Source: Ferrovum sp. (GTDB taxonomy: Bacteria > Pseudomonadota > Gammaproteobacteria > Burkholderiales > Ferrovaceae). From it: a stretch of DNA of 64,000 bases. A program made the position numbers and the translations under genes. This document shows positions 19,505-29,378 of the stretch, one piece after another; the first letter of the stretch is position 1, and each line of letters starts with the position of its first letter. The notes under the pieces are model-generated. The model ran no database searches. It was not told the DNA's origin and was given only the letters and a program-made list of their open reading frames with translations. The stretch is from assembly GCA_019456405.1 (NCBI GenBank), contig WJXM01000049.1, positions 1 through 64,000 of the forward strand, written 5' to 3'.

Positions 19505-19572
19505 ATTCAATGAGTTTTGGTGTCGGCCTATCACGCTGTGGAGTGCGGGCTCGAGTCTCATGCGCTCTGCCA
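19505..19572 (+). pseudogene. Decayed tRNA-Asp
   Basis: The last 50 bases (19523-19572) align without gaps to the 3' 50 bases of the intact tRNA-Asp (10473-10522) with 37 identities; 10 of 13 differences are transitions. The match fades in the D arm and is lost in the 5' acceptor strand. The anticodon position reads ATC in place of GTC, the anticodon and T stems have mismatches, and T54 of the T loop is C. CCA is kept. It cannot fold as a normal tRNA. It has its own promoter and terminator and may be transcribed as a small RNA of about 100 bases. Confidence 0.75.
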
Positions 19573-19580
19573 AAACAACA

Positions 19581-19608
19581 AAAGCCGTTGAGAAATCAAC
19601 GGTTTTTT
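19581..19608 (+). terminator. Terminator after the tRNA-Asp remnant
   Basis: CCGTTGA (19585-19591) pairs with TCAACGG (19596-19602) around a GAAA loop, flanked by AAAG and followed by six T. It ends 17 bases before the ppiD ATG, so ppiD must be read by read-through or from an element within the hairpin region. Confidence 0.88.
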
Positions 19609-19624
19609 GTTTCGAGAGGTTCTC

Positions 19625-21541
19625 ATGCTGGATGGTTTTCGTTCGTTGTCTCAAACCTGGGTTGCCAAGGTGGTGCTCGCTCTGATCACTGTGCCTTTTG
19701 CTTTATTTGGCCTGGAATACTACTTGCGCCAAGGAGGGGGGGGAGGTGCGGTACTGAAGGTGGACGGCGTGGCCATTTCGCAGTCAGAGTTCCGTGACGC
19801 CCTGCGCAACCAACAACAACAGATGCAGAGTGCGGGTGGAGGGGATTCCGCCTCCTTGAGTTCTCCGGCATTGCGTTATGAAGCCATGAACGCGCTGGTC
19901 AATCGCCAGTTATTGCTCAAATATGCCACCGACCACCATCTGACCATTCCGGATCAATTGTTGGTGGATGAAATTTCACGGGTAGAGGTGTTTCAGGAAA
20001 ACGGCAAGTTTTCTCAATCTCGTTACGAGCAAGTGCTACGCACTCAGGGAATGACGCCGGCTCAGTTCGAAAAGCGTTTACGCGCTGACCTGAAATTGCA
20101 ACTGGAACAGGAATCCCTGACCACCACGGCATGGGTGCCCGAGCAAAGCCTCGATGCCTTTCTCGAGCTGGAGGGACAGATCCGAGCCGTATCGACTGCA
20201 ACCCTGAGTTCGGCCCAATTTTTGGGTCAGGTCAAACTTGCTGCCGATGCGGTCAGTAAATACTATGAAGCGCATCCGGATGAGTTTCGTATTCCCGAAC
20301 AGGTGTCCATTCAATACGTGGTATTGGCAGCGGACCAGTTGGCGGCCGGGGTGACGGTCCTTCCCGAAGAATTACGAAAGGCGTACGCGGATCCCGCCAA
20401 CCAAAGCCGTTGGGCCGGACAGGAAATGCGTCGGGCCCGTCATATTCTGCTCACCGTCCCCAATGGAGCCAGCCCTGCCCAACGACAGTCGATCAAACAG
20501 CATGCGCAACAGTTACTGACGCGTTTGCAGGCTCATCCCGAACAGTTTGCGGAGGTTGCCAAAGCCGAGTCCCAGGACCCGGGTTCGGCTCGTCAGGGCG
20601 GAGATCTGGGGTTCTTTGCGCGGGGAACCATGACCCCTCCCTTCGAGAAAGCCGTGTTTGCCTTGAATAAGGGAGAATTTTCCGGACCTATCGAAACAGA
20701 CTTTGGTTACCATGTGATTCAGGTGACGGATATCCACGAGGCGAAGCATTTGAGTCTCGAGGAGGTCACGCCCCAACTGACCGCAGAGATCCGTCGTCAG
20801 AAGGCCACCCAGAAATTTTCGGAGGAGGCCGACGGCTTTACCACTCTGGTTTACGAGCAATCCGGCAGTTTGCAGCCTGCTGCCGACAAATTTCACTTGA
20901 CCGTGCAGACGGCCAGTGGGGTCAGCAAAGGCCAGAAAACAGGAATCTGGTCCAATCCGAAATTGCAGGAGGCGTTGTTTTCTTCGGCGGTGATCAGAGA
21001 TCACCGCAATACGCCCGCTATCGAGGTGGCCCCCGGTTTGCTGATATCCGCCCGGGTCACCATGGATCAAGCGTCGATGCTGAAGCCGCTGGAACAGGTT
21101 GCCCCGTCCATCGAGCAACGGCTCGAGACACAGCAGGCGGCAATTTTGGCCCATCAGGCGGGAGAAGAAAAACTCAAGGAACTACAGGCAGGCAAGGCAG
21201 ATGCTGCCCTGACCTGGTCCGGAGAGCGGCTTTTGACACGCCAGCAGGCCTATGGCGGCGGCTTGCCGTCCGCGGTGGTGACTCCTGCCTTCCGGGTGGA
21301 TGGACGACATTTGCCTGGTTATGCCGGGGCATCCACTCCCGATGGCGGTTTTGTCCTGGTGCGGGTCACCCAGGTTCAGCCAGGACGTACCGATGAGCCT
21401 GCCGCACGCAAAGAAGCGGAAACCGGTCTGACGCGCGCCTACGGGGATGAAGCCATGGGAGAGTTCATGGCCGCTTTGCGTCAAAAGGCCACCATTCAGG
21501 TCGTGGATAAAAGCGTGTTGGAAGAGTCTCCCCAGCGCTGA
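19625..21541 (+). CDS. ppiD: Peptidyl-prolyl isomerase / periplasmic chaperone PpiD
   Basis: Membrane-anchored periplasmic chaperone at the Sec translocon that helps folding of exported proteins. The protein has 638 residues. One N-terminal membrane anchor (WVAKVVLALITVPFALFGLEYYL) is followed by SurA-like N-terminal helices (about 45-210), a parvulin domain at about residues 265-375 (RRARHILLTVP ... GGDLGFFARGTM ... ETDFGYHVIQV) and a C-terminal region. ATG 19625 follows GAGAGG at about 7 bases. A run of eight G (19736-19743) encodes Gly residues just after the anchor. Confidence 0.95.
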   Translation: MLDGFRSLSQTWVAKVVLALITVPFALFGLEYYLRQGGGGGAVLKVDGVAISQSEFRDALRNQQQQMQSAGGGDSASLSSPALRYEAMNALVNRQLLLKYATDHHLTIPDQLLVDEISRVEVFQENGKFSQSRYEQVLRTQGMTPAQFEKRLRADLKLQLEQESLTTTAWVPEQSLDAFLELEGQIRAVSTATLSSAQFLGQVKLAADAVSKYYEAHPDEFRIPEQVSIQYVVLAADQLAAGVTVLPEELRKAYADPANQSRWAGQEMRRARHILLTVPNGASPAQRQSIKQHAQQLLTRLQAHPEQFAEVAKAESQDPGSARQGGDLGFFARGTMTPPFEKAVFALNKGEFSGPIETDFGYHVIQVTDIHEAKHLSLEEVTPQLTAEIRRQKATQKFSEEADGFTTLVYEQSGSLQPAADKFHLTVQTASGVSKGQKTGIWSNPKLQEALFSSAVIRDHRNTPAIEVAPGLLISARVTMDQASMLKPLEQVAPSIEQRLETQQAAILAHQAGEEKLKELQAGKADAALTWSGERLLTRQQAYGGGLPSAVVTPAFRVDGRHLPGYAGASTPDGGFVLVRVTQVQPGRTDEPAARKEAETGLTRAYGDEAMGEFMAALRQKATIQVVDKSVLEESPQR

Positions 21542-21544
21542 CCT

Positions 21545-21567
21545 CCAGGGGAGAACCCCTGGTTTGT
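21545..21567 (+). terminator. Terminator between ppiD and fabI
   Basis: CCAGGGG-AGAA-CCCCTGG at 21545-21558/21562 forms a perfect 7-pair stem with a four-base loop, followed by TTTGT. It fills most of the gap between two convergent genes; the T run is short, so efficiency may be moderate. Confidence 0.55.
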
Positions 21568-21573
21568 CATGAT

Positions 21574-22359
21574 TCAGCCGACCATGCCTGGGACGGTGCT
21601 GGAAAACCCTCCGTCTACATGGACGATTTCTCCCGTCACGCCGGAAGCCAGGGAACTGCACAGAAAAGCGGCCACATTTCCGACTTCCTCGATGCTGACA
21701 TTGCGGCGCAGGGGGGAGGTTTGTTCCACATAGCCCAGAATTTTGCCGAAATCACCGATGCCGGCGGCGGCCAGGGTTTTGATGGGGCCCGCAGAAATGC
21801 CGTTGACCCGGATGCCCTCGGGCCCCAAACTTTGCGCCAGATAACGGATGTTGGCCTCGAGACTGGCCTTGGCCAGTCCCATGACATTGTAGTTTTGTAC
21901 GGAACGCTCGGCGCCCAGATAGGTCAGCGTCAGCAGGGCGCCTTGACGACCGGCCATGAGGGGCGCGCCGGCTTTGGCCAGGGCCGCAAAACTGTAGGAA
22001 CTGATGTCATGGGCGATACGGAAGTTTTCCCGGGTCACGGAATTCAGAAAAGTACCGCTGAGGGCTTCGCGAGGGGCAAAGGCAATGGAATGAACGATGC
22101 CGTCCAGTCCGTCCCAGCGTTGCCCCAGCGAATGGAAGAGCGCCTCGATTTGATCGTCTTGCGCCACATCACAGGGATAGACTGCACTCACCCCCAATTC
22201 CGTGGCCAGTTTCTCCACTCGTCCGCGCACTGAGTCGCCTTGATAGGTGAGCGCCAACTGGGCCCCTTCCCTTTGCATGGCTTGGGCGATCCCCCAAGCG
22301 ATGGAGCGACTGCTCAACAATCCGGTGATGAGTATGTTTTTGTTTGCTAAAAATCCCAT
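21574..22359 (-). CDS. fabI: Enoyl-[acyl-carrier-protein] reductase FabI
   Basis: NADH-dependent last reduction of each fatty acid elongation cycle. The protein has 261 residues. The dinucleotide-binding start is [15 protein letters not shown]. The catalytic pattern Tyr147...Tyr157-x6-Lys164 (TYLGAERS / YNVMGLAK) is the one of E. coli FabI shifted by one residue. [11 protein letters not shown] covers the substrate-binding loop. ATG 22359 has AGGAGAG upstream; the frame stays open beyond that but nothing supports a longer form. Placement after ppiD is common in this group. Confidence 0.97.
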   Translation of the reverse strand: MGFLANKNILITGLLSSRSIAWGIAQAMQREGAQLALTYQGDSVRGRVEKLATELGVSAVYPCDVAQDDQIEALFHSLGQRWDGLDGIVHSIAFAPREALSGTFLNSVTRENFRIAHDISSYSFAALAKAGAPLMAGRQGALLTLTYLGAERSVQNYNVMGLAKASLEANIRYLAQSLGPEGIRVNGISAGPIKTLAAAGIGDFGKILGYVEQTSPLRRNVSIEEVGNVAAFLCSSLASGVTGEIVHVDGGFSSTVPGMVG

Positions 22360-22510
22360 GGGTCGCTCTCCTGTGTTCAGGGCATCATGATAAACCATTC
22401 CCTTCGGAAAGGCGCAGTCGGACGCGATAGAATAGACGAAACCCGGCATGGAGCGATGGGTGATTTCTGCGGGGATGATCGAGAGGAAAGGGCATGAAAG
22501 AGGGTGGTGG

Positions 22511-24277
22511 ATGAAGGTGAGAAGAACGTGGGTGCTTTGGCTGGCCCTGTGGATGTGCCCGCTGCAGGCCCAGGAAAAGGTTTTGCATGTGGCGTTTTCT
22601 GCTTCTGAAACGGGGTTTGATCCGGTCCAGACCTCTGACCTCAATACGGCAGCCGTCGAACAGCAACTGTTTGAATCACTGCTGACCTATGATTATCTGG
22701 CACGACCTGCCAAACTGGTTCCCCGTCTGGCAGCCACCATGCCCAGTGTGAGCGGGCAGGGGCGCGTCTGGACCTTTACCTTGAAAAAAGGCGTGTATTT
22801 TTCTCCTGATCCGGTTTTCCAGGGCAGAAAACGGGAAGTGACGGCGACCGATGTGGTCTATACCCTGATGCGTTTCATGGACCCCAAAAATCGCTCCCCC
22901 TACAAGTTTTTGCTGGAAGGAAAAATCGAAGGGCTGGATGAGCGAGCGGATCGAGCCCGGGTGACGGGGCATTTTGATTATGACACGCCCGTGGCGGGAT
23001 TGACGGTGCTCGATCCCTGGCATGTGCGCGTGCATCTGAAAACCACCGACTACGATTTTGGGCATGCCATGGCCCAGCCCGTCATGGGAATCGTGGCCCG
23101 GGAGGTGATCGAGGCGTACGCAGGGGATACGGCATCCCATCCGGTGGGCACCGGACCCTATCGCCTGGGACGGTGGTTGCGCTCAGCGCGCATCGAACTG
23201 ATTCGTAATCCCAACTACCGCTCTGAGGTCTGGCATTTCTCTCCCGGCAACGATCCGGAGAATCAGCGTGTGGCGGCACAAATGGAAGGAAAAACATTGC
23301 CTCGGATCGATCGGATCGATATTCAGATCATCGAGGAAGCCCAGTCGGCCTGGCTCAGTTTTGGCAAGGGAGAACTGGATATTTTGGGGGTTCCAGCCCA
23401 GTTTTCTCCCCTGGCGCTGAACGGGGATCGGTTGCGTCCGGAATGGGTCCGGCGCGGGATTCATCTGGACCGGATCGTGGAACCCGCCATTGCCTACTAT
23501 TTCATCAATCAGCAGGATCCCTTGTTGGGCGGCATGACCCCCGCCAGAATCGCCCTGCGGCGCGCCATTTTCTTGGCGATGAATGACGGAGAAATGATGC
23601 GGGTCATCGACAAAGGCCAAGCGATTCGGACGACTTATCCGATTCCACCGGGGGTGGCGGGCGCTGACGCCCAGTACCAGAGTTTGTTGAATTATGACCC
23701 GGAACTGGCCAACCAACTGCTCGATGACTATGGATATCGGCGGGACAGAACGGGTTATCGTCTTCAGCCGGATGGAAAACCCTTGGAAGTCCAGTATACG
23801 ACAGGACTTTCATCACAAGATCGTGAGTTGGACGAGGTGATGAAAAAATCCCTGGACCGCATCGGATTACGTTTTTCCAGCAACAAACTCAAGTTTCCGG
23901 ACATCATTCGGGCAGAACGCCAATGTCAGGTCCAGTTCCGCTTGTCGGCCTGGATTGCCGATTATCCCGATGGAGACAATTTCATGCAACTCTGGTACGG
24001 ACCACACACCCATGAGAACAATGCCAGTTGTTATCAGGACCCGGAATGGGACCGATTGTACGAGCAAACCCTCACCTTGCCCGATTCCCCCCGGCGGGAT
24101 GCCTTGTACCATCGTTTGGCGCGACGCCTGGAACTGTATGGAGTGACCAAGGTCAGTACGTCAGCCTTGCGCAATGTCCTGTCCCAACCCTGGGTACTGG
24201 GTTATCGGGCGCATCCCATCTTGCCTTCGGTGTGGAATTACCTGGATGTGGAGGAGCGGCATGACGCAACCCCTTGA
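22511..24277 (+). CDS. Peptide ABC transporter, periplasmic binding protein
   Basis: 588 residues, family 5 solute-binding protein (OppA/DppA/YejA type) that captures peptides in the periplasm. The signal peptide [19 protein letters not shown] ends at about residue 20. [21 protein letters not shown] is the family start; [10 protein letters not shown] and [12 protein letters not shown] are later family blocks. ATG 22511 follows AGAGGGTGG. It heads a four-gene operon with two permeases and a double ATPase. The substrate cannot be told from sequence alone; the order with a fused ATPase resembles YejABEF. Confidence 0.9.
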   Translation: MKVRRTWVLWLALWMCPLQAQEKVLHVAFSASETGFDPVQTSDLNTAAVEQQLFESLLTYDYLARPAKLVPRLAATMPSVSGQGRVWTFTLKKGVYFSPDPVFQGRKREVTATDVVYTLMRFMDPKNRSPYKFLLEGKIEGLDERADRARVTGHFDYDTPVAGLTVLDPWHVRVHLKTTDYDFGHAMAQPVMGIVAREVIEAYAGDTASHPVGTGPYRLGRWLRSARIELIRNPNYRSEVWHFSPGNDPENQRVAAQMEGKTLPRIDRIDIQIIEEAQSAWLSFGKGELDILGVPAQFSPLALNGDRLRPEWVRRGIHLDRIVEPAIAYYFINQQDPLLGGMTPARIALRRAIFLAMNDGEMMRVIDKGQAIRTTYPIPPGVAGADAQYQSLLNYDPELANQLLDDYGYRRDRTGYRLQPDGKPLEVQYTTGLSSQDRELDEVMKKSLDRIGLRFSSNKLKFPDIIRAERQCQVQFRLSAWIADYPDGDNFMQLWYGPHTHENNASCYQDPEWDRLYEQTLTLPDSPRRDALYHRLARRLELYGVTKVSTSALRNVLSQPWVLGYRAHPILPSVWNYLDVEERHDATP

Positions 24278-24289
24278 CGAGAAAAAAAC

Positions 24290-25234
24290 ATGAGCGGATT
24301 ACTTTTTCTGGTCCGGCGTCTGGGACAGGCCCTGTTGACGTTGCTGGGGGTGATCCTGCTGGTCTTCGTCCTGTTCAATTGGGTGGGGGGAGATCCCGCC
24401 CTGATCCTGGCCGGCAAAATGGCCAGCGCGCAGGACTTGGCCAACGTGCGTCACCAACTGGGCCTCGACCGCCCGCTCTGGCAACAGTTTCTGGACTTTG
24501 TCGGGCAGGTGTTACGCGGAGATTATGGGGAAAGTTGGGCCACCCATGAGCCTGTCTCCGCCATTTTCCGCTCCCGGTTGGGACCCTCTCTGACGCTTCT
24601 GATCCCCATGCTGGTTCTGGAAACCCTGGTGGCCGTTACAGTGGCCCTGCTGGTGGCGGCATTGCGGGGTTCCTGGCTGGACCAGGGGGTGCGCATGGTG
24701 AGCACGGTGGCCATGTCCATCAGTTTATTGGTCTACATCATCGTGGGACAATATGTGTTTGCGTATCTGTGGGGGTGGTTTCCGGTCAAGGGGTGGGGCG
24801 ATTCCGTTCTGACCAATCTGCGGGTCTACGCGCTTTTGCCTGTATTGTTGGGACTTTTTGTGAGTGTCGCCCCCTCGATCCGGCTCTATCGCTCCTTCAT
24901 ACTGGAAGAGATCGATCAGGATTTTGTGCGGACGGCGCGCGCCAAGGGCTTGTCGGAAACGCGCATCCTTTTCGTGCATGTTCTGCGCAATGCGGCCATT
25001 CCCATCGTCACCAATGTTCTGATGGGACTGCCCGGATTGTTGACCGGCGCTTTTCTGCTGGAACGATTTTTTGCCATTCCCGGCATCGGACGGGAAATCA
25101 TTCTGGCCGTGGAGCGCAGTGATTTCCCCCTGATCAAGGCGATCACCGTGTATGTGGCCATGGCCACCCTGGCGGTCAACTTGTTGGGAGATCTGTGTTA
25201 CCGTTGGCTGGACCCCCGGGTACGTCTGGAGTAG
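24290..25234 (+). CDS. Peptide ABC transporter permease, DppB/OppB type
   Basis: 314 residues, first membrane subunit of the peptide transporter. It has about six membrane segments and the N-terminal pattern of the family (LLFLVRRLGQALLTLLGVIL, then VRHQLGLDRPLWQQFLDF). The EAA loop that docks on the ATPase is DFVRTARAKGLSETRILFVH. GLPGLLTGAFLLERFFAIPGIGR is the family block near the end. It starts 12 bases after the binding-protein gene. Confidence 0.93.
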   Translation: MSGLLFLVRRLGQALLTLLGVILLVFVLFNWVGGDPALILAGKMASAQDLANVRHQLGLDRPLWQQFLDFVGQVLRGDYGESWATHEPVSAIFRSRLGPSLTLLIPMLVLETLVAVTVALLVAALRGSWLDQGVRMVSTVAMSISLLVYIIVGQYVFAYLWGWFPVKGWGDSVLTNLRVYALLPVLLGLFVSVAPSIRLYRSFILEEIDQDFVRTARAKGLSETRILFVHVLRNAAIPIVTNVLMGLPGLLTGAFLLERFFAIPGIGREIILAVERSDFPLIKAITVYVAMATLAVNLLGDLCYRWLDPRVRLE

Positions 25235-25243
25235 GACGGAAGG

Positions 25244-26281
25244 ATGACGCAAATTTATTCATTGAAGCGTTCGGAGAATGCCTGGAGCCTTGCCCTGCGC
25301 CGTTTATGGCGCGACCCGGTGGGACGTTTTTCCCTGGGCGTGGTGATGGGGTATCTGGTGCTGGTGGGGATGGTGCTGGCCGGGTGGCTGGGTGCGCGCT
25401 GGAATGACCCGGTGGCCGTCAATTATGCGCCTCCGACATGGTGCGCCACTGCCGCGAACCGGGTGACCCTGCCGGCTGGGGAGGCCTGGGATCGCAGTTC
25501 AGTCATACCCTTGTATGGTTGGACCGATCCGCTGGAGCCGCTCTGGAGTGAGGCGCGGGCAGCGGCGCAACGGATCCAGCCCGAGCCTGTGTCATATCGC
25601 CTGACCCTGTTTTTCGGGGCGGATAAATGGGGGCGGGATGTGGGGCAAAAGGTGCTCAAGGGGACCCAGACCTCGGTTTGGGTGGGACTGGTCGCGGCTT
25701 TTTTGGCCACGTTCATCGGGACCGTCCTGGGGGCTCTGGCGGGGTATTATGGGCGGGGGGTTGATGACCTGTTGAATGGTTTTTATGGAGTATTGACCTC
25801 TATTCCTTACCTGTTGCTGGTTTTTGCGGTCGCTGCCGTATTTCAGCAGAAGGGGGTGGGCACCCTCATCCTGATTCTTGGCCTGACGGGGTGGACGGGG
25901 GTCTTTCGCCTGGTCCGGGCCGAATATCTGAAGCACCGCACCCGGGAATATGTACTGGCTGCCGGCGCGTTGGGCGCTTCCCATGGGCGGCGCGTGTGGG
26001 TACATATCCTGCCCAATGTCAGTCATGTGATTTTGGTTCAGTTTTCCCAGAATCTGGTGGGGTTTATCAAATCTGAAGTGATTCTCAGTTTCCTGGGGTT
26101 TGGCGTCCCCGTCAGTTCGGTGTCCTGGGGCAGCATGTTGAACGAGGCGCAGAATGAACTGATTTTGGGTAAATGGTGGCAGTTGGGGGTCACCACGGTG
26201 GCCATGGCCATTTTTGTCACTGCCTTGAGTTTGCTGACCGATGCCTTGCGGGATGCGCTCGATCCGAGGTTGAATTCGTGA
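25244..26281 (+). CDS. Peptide ABC transporter permease, DppC/OppC type
   Basis: 345 residues, second membrane subunit. After the first membrane segment (about 30-50) comes a periplasmic stretch of about 75 residues (NYAPPTWCATAANRVTLPAG ...) that is longer than in typical DppC. FGADKWGRDVGQKVLKGTQTS opens the transport domain, and the EAA loop is EYVLAAGALGASHGRRVWVH. ATG 25244 has AGGACGGAAGG directly before it. It overlaps the ATPase gene by 4 bases (GTGA). Confidence 0.92.
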   Translation: MTQIYSLKRSENAWSLALRRLWRDPVGRFSLGVVMGYLVLVGMVLAGWLGARWNDPVAVNYAPPTWCATAANRVTLPAGEAWDRSSVIPLYGWTDPLEPLWSEARAAAQRIQPEPVSYRLTLFFGADKWGRDVGQKVLKGTQTSVWVGLVAAFLATFIGTVLGALAGYYGRGVDDLLNGFYGVLTSIPYLLLVFAVAAVFQQKGVGTLILILGLTGWTGVFRLVRAEYLKHRTREYVLAAGALGASHGRRVWVHILPNVSHVILVQFSQNLVGFIKSEVILSFLGFGVPVSSVSWGSMLNEAQNELILGKWWQLGVTTVAMAIFVTALSLLTDALRDALDPRLNS

Positions 26282-27963
26282 AACCTTCGCCTTTGCTGGA
26301 GGTGCGTGACCTCGAGGTGGCGTTTCGTCAGGCCGGAGAGATGCCGCTGGTGGCGGTGCGTGGTGTGGATTTTACGGTGCCGCCCTGCGCCACCGTCGCT
26401 TTGGTGGGGGAGTCGGGGAGTGGAAAATCGGTGACTGCGCTCTCCATTCTGCGCCTCCTCCCGGAATCCCAGGCCCATATCCATGAGCGCAGTCGCATTT
26501 TGTGGGAAGGGCGCAATCTTCTGGAGTTTTCACCTCAAGCCATGCGAACCCTGCGCAGACGTTCCCTGGGGATGATCTTTCAGGATCCCCAGGGCGCGCT
26601 CAACCCGGTATTCACCATCGGAATGCAACTGGGCGAATCCGTGCGCCGCGCCGAAGGGATGGGGTCCGCGCGGCAGGTACGTCGACGTTCCCTCGAACTC
26701 CTGGCGCAGGTGGGCATTGCAAACCCTGAGACACGACTGTCTGCCTATCCCCATCAACTGTCCGGGGGGCAACAGCAACGAGTCATGATTGCCATGGCGA
26801 TCAGTACCCATCCCCAATTGCTGATTGCCGATGAACCGACCACTGCCCTGGATGTGACCGTGCAACGTCAGATCATGACTCTGTTGCGGGAACTGCAGCG
26901 CGAACTGTCCATGGCCATCCTGTTCATCACCCATGATCTGGCGCTGGTGGGAGAAATTGCCGATGAGGTGGTGGTGATGCGCCAAGGACGGGTGGTAGAG
27001 CAGGGGCGCTGTTCCGAGGTGCTGGTGACCCCTCGCCATGACTATACCCGGGCGCTGCTGACCTGTCGTCCTACCCTGGGCAATTTACCTGAGCGTTTGC
27101 CCGTGATCGATGATCAGGGAAATTTGATGCCTGCCCGGGATTCTTCCAGCCCTCGCTCTCCGGACCCGTTATCGGTGGCGCTGGAAGTGGAGGGAGTCAG
27201 CAAGTCCTTCGTGGTGCAAGGATCGGGCTGGCGACGTGCTCGTTTTCAAGCCCTGGAACCCCTGGGGTTTGTCTTGCAAACCGGGCGTACCTTGGGCGTG
27301 GTGGGTGAATCCGGTTCCGGCAAATCCACTTTGGCGCGGATGGTGGCCGGCATCCTGGCCCCCGACACGGGACGGATTCATTTTCCCGGGGCGGAAGTCA
27401 CGGGCAGAAGCGGGAGGGCAACCCAGGTGCAGATGGTGTTTCAGAATCCCTTTGCTTCCCTCAATCCGCGTTTTACCATTGCCCAATTGCTGACCGAACC
27501 CCTCATGCTCCAGGGCCTGGGTTCCCATGCGGACGAACGACTGGCATTGGCGGTGCGCTGGTTGGAACGCGTGGGGCTGAATGAACGGGCACTGAATCGC
27601 TACCCTCATGAATTCTCTGGAGGACAACGCCAGCGGATTGCCATTGCGCGTTGTCTGACCGTGAATCCGCGCGTGCTGATCTGTGACGAATCCGTTTCCG
27701 CCCTGGATGTGTCGGTTCAGGCTCAGGTGTTGAATCTGTTACGGGATCTGCAGGATGAACTCGACCTCAGCCTCCTGTTCATTTCCCATGATCTCGCCGT
27801 GGTTCGGTTCATGGCGGATGAAATTCTGGTCTTGTACGCCGGGCAGGTCGTGGAGCGGGGAAAAGCGGAAGATGTTTATGCGCGCCCACGACACCCTTAT
27901 ACCCAGCAGTTGCTCAAAGCCATTCCTCAGGGCATTCCACTCTCCTCTCAAGGGGCGGAATGA
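26278..27963 (+). CDS. Peptide ABC transporter, two ATPase domains in one chain
   Basis: 561 residues with two complete ABC ATPase domains, equal to fused DppD and DppF. Domain 1 has Walker A GESGSGKS, signature LSGGQQQR and Walker B LLIADEP. Domain 2 has [16 protein letters not shown] and VLICDES. Each domain is followed by the oligopeptide-transporter C-terminal extension (for example [12 protein letters not shown]). The GTG start at 26278 overlaps the permease stop. Its end overlaps the end of mltD on the other strand by 16 bases. The fusion resembles YejF. Confidence 0.93.
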   Translation: MKPSPLLEVRDLEVAFRQAGEMPLVAVRGVDFTVPPCATVALVGESGSGKSVTALSILRLLPESQAHIHERSRILWEGRNLLEFSPQAMRTLRRRSLGMIFQDPQGALNPVFTIGMQLGESVRRAEGMGSARQVRRRSLELLAQVGIANPETRLSAYPHQLSGGQQQRVMIAMAISTHPQLLIADEPTTALDVTVQRQIMTLLRELQRELSMAILFITHDLALVGEIADEVVVMRQGRVVEQGRCSEVLVTPRHDYTRALLTCRPTLGNLPERLPVIDDQGNLMPARDSSSPRSPDPLSVALEVEGVSKSFVVQGSGWRRARFQALEPLGFVLQTGRTLGVVGESGSGKSTLARMVAGILAPDTGRIHFPGAEVTGRSGRATQVQMVFQNPFASLNPRFTIAQLLTEPLMLQGLGSHADERLALAVRWLERVGLNERALNRYPHEFSGGQRQRIAIARCLTVNPRVLICDESVSALDVSVQAQVLNLLRDLQDELDLSLLFISHDLAVVRFMADEILVLYAGQVVERGKAEDVYARPRHPYTQQLLKAIPQGIPLSSQGAE

Positions 27964-29378
27964 GGCGAGGATGCGGTTGGGTGATGGGTTTTGTGAAGGG
28001 CTGGATGCGTTCGGGCGGGAGAGCCCCGGTCCGGTTTTGAGTGGCCCTTGCTGTGGAGGGCATGCGCCCGACTGGGTTTTCTGTGGGCCTGTCGCTCATG
28101 CGCGGAAGGATGCTTCGTTGGCAGTGTGGACAGTTCGGCTTCCGGAGGGCTGGCAGGAAGGTCGGGGGAGGGGGCTGAGGGAGCGTTTTCTGCGGTTTTT
28201 GAAAAGGGGACCAGAATGACTCCCCCGCTGGCAATTCTGCGGTTGGACGCAATGCCGTTGATGCGTTTCAATTCCTCGCCGCTCATCCCGTATTCGTGGG
28301 CCACATGATCGATGGCTTCGCCTCGTTGCAACTGGCGGGTTTGCCAGGATACCAGGGTGATGTCCGGGTCATCCAGGCGCGCGATGAAAGAATTGGCTGC
28401 AGACACAGGGACCAGGATCGTCGTGTTCCGACTGGAATCGAGTTGAATCAGGGGGCGATTGAACCCGGGGTTCAACATCAGAAAATCCTCTTCGCTCAGT
28501 CCCGCCAGTTGAGCCGCTACTTTGGTGTCCAGTCTCTTGTGGGTGGTAATGGCAGAAAAGTAAGGTTCATCGGGAATGGGGGGAAGAATGAGACCGTAAT
28601 GTTCCGGAGACAGGACGATGGCTTTGGCAGCCAGAAGACGCGGGATGTAATTACGGGTTTCATCGGATAAATTGAGGTGACCAAAGTCGATGGGTAACTG
28701 GCGGGCCCGGTTGTAGGCGATTTCGCGGCGAATTTTCCCCTCTCCGCAATTGTAGGCTGCCAGTGCCAGATCCCAGGAATGAAACTCGTCATACAGGCGC
28801 TGGAGATAATCCAGTGCGCTGTAAGTGGTCGCGACCACATCCTTCTGTCCGTCGTACCACCAATCCTTGTGCAAACCGAAGAGACGGGCCGTGGAGGGAA
28901 TGAATTGCCATATGCCCGAGGCTTGGCTGCGTGACAGGGCGTGGGGATTGTAGGCGCTTTCCACCACGGGGAGAAGCGCGATTTCGGTGGGCATGCCACG
29001 GCGCTGTACTTCGTCGACAATGAAATACAGGTACATCCGACTGCGGTTGAGGGTTCTTTCCACATAATCCGGGCGGGCGGCAAACCAGGCAATATGTTTG
29101 GCGATCAATTGGTCATCCCGCTCATCCGTCAGGTCGGGCAGGGCGAATCCATTGCGGATTCGGTCCCAGACATCCCCCGGGGGGGCCTGATCACTGGCTT
29201 GAGGGGGTAATTCGGGATCGAGGGGCAGATCGAGGTCATCGAGAACGGAAGTCTGTGGGGATTCTTCGCCTACGAACGTCGGGGTGGGCGAGGGCGCAGA
29301 GGAGGGAGGCGGGTCCTGAGCCCAGCTCAGTCCCATCCAGCACAATAAACTCAAAAGCCCCAGTATTCTGGTCAGCAC
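27948..29378 (-). CDS. mltD: Membrane-bound lytic murein transglycosylase D
   Basis: Cuts peptidoglycan glycan strands with formation of 1,6-anhydromuramic acid. The protein has 476 residues from GTG 29378: signal sequence VLTRILGLLSLLCWMGLSWA, then an SLT domain with catalytic Glu in PVVESAYNP, SGIWQFIPSTA and AYNCGEGKI, one LysM-like repeat (about 275-325) and a clear LysM domain (LQRGEAIDHVAHEYGMSGEE). The last 55 residues are rich in His, Lys and Pro and look disordered. The GTG overlaps the gloB stop by 7 bases; no lipobox is seen, although E. coli MltD is a lipoprotein. Confidence 0.92.
   Translation of the reverse strand: MLTRILGLLSLLCWMGLSWAQDPPPSSAPSPTPTFVGEESPQTSVLDDLDLPLDPELPPQASDQAPPGDVWDRIRNGFALPDLTDERDDQLIAKHIAWFAARPDYVERTLNRSRMYLYFIVDEVQRRGMPTEIALLPVVESAYNPHALSRSQASGIWQFIPSTARLFGLHKDWWYDGQKDVVATTYSALDYLQRLYDEFHSWDLALAAYNCGEGKIRREIAYNRARQLPIDFGHLNLSDETRNYIPRLLAAKAIVLSPEHYGLILPPIPDEPYFSAITTHKRLDTKVAAQLAGLSEEDFLMLNPGFNRPLIQLDSSRNTTILVPVSAANSFIARLDDPDITLVSWQTRQLQRGEAIDHVAHEYGMSGEELKRINGIASNRRIASGGVILVPFSKTAENAPSAPSPDLPASPPEAELSTLPTKHPSAHERQAHRKPSRAHALHSKGHSKPDRGSPARTHPALHKTHHPTASSPHSAP

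Larger units (their letters stand above)
10523..19572. mobile_element. Putative tRNA-Asp-associated genomic island
   Basis: The 9-kb block between the intact tRNA-Asp and a decayed tRNA-Asp copy holds VapBC, a copper/silver efflux operon and three exported proteins. The genes on either side (lon-hup-tRNAs, and ppiD-fabI) are neighbours in many betaproteobacteria as I recall, so the block reads as an insertion. No integrase or transposase is visible, so it would be an old, fixed island. The alternative is a tandem tRNA duplication followed by unrelated insertions. Confidence 0.5.

Noticed and set aside
19505-19572. A second functional tRNA-Asp
   Set aside because: Anticodon stem, T stem and T loop carry mismatches, and the 5' acceptor strand is not complementary to the 3' end.
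10523-19572. Integrase, transposase or insertion-sequence ends within the island
   Set aside because: All frames were read; none shows a recombinase motif, and no terminal inverted repeats were seen.
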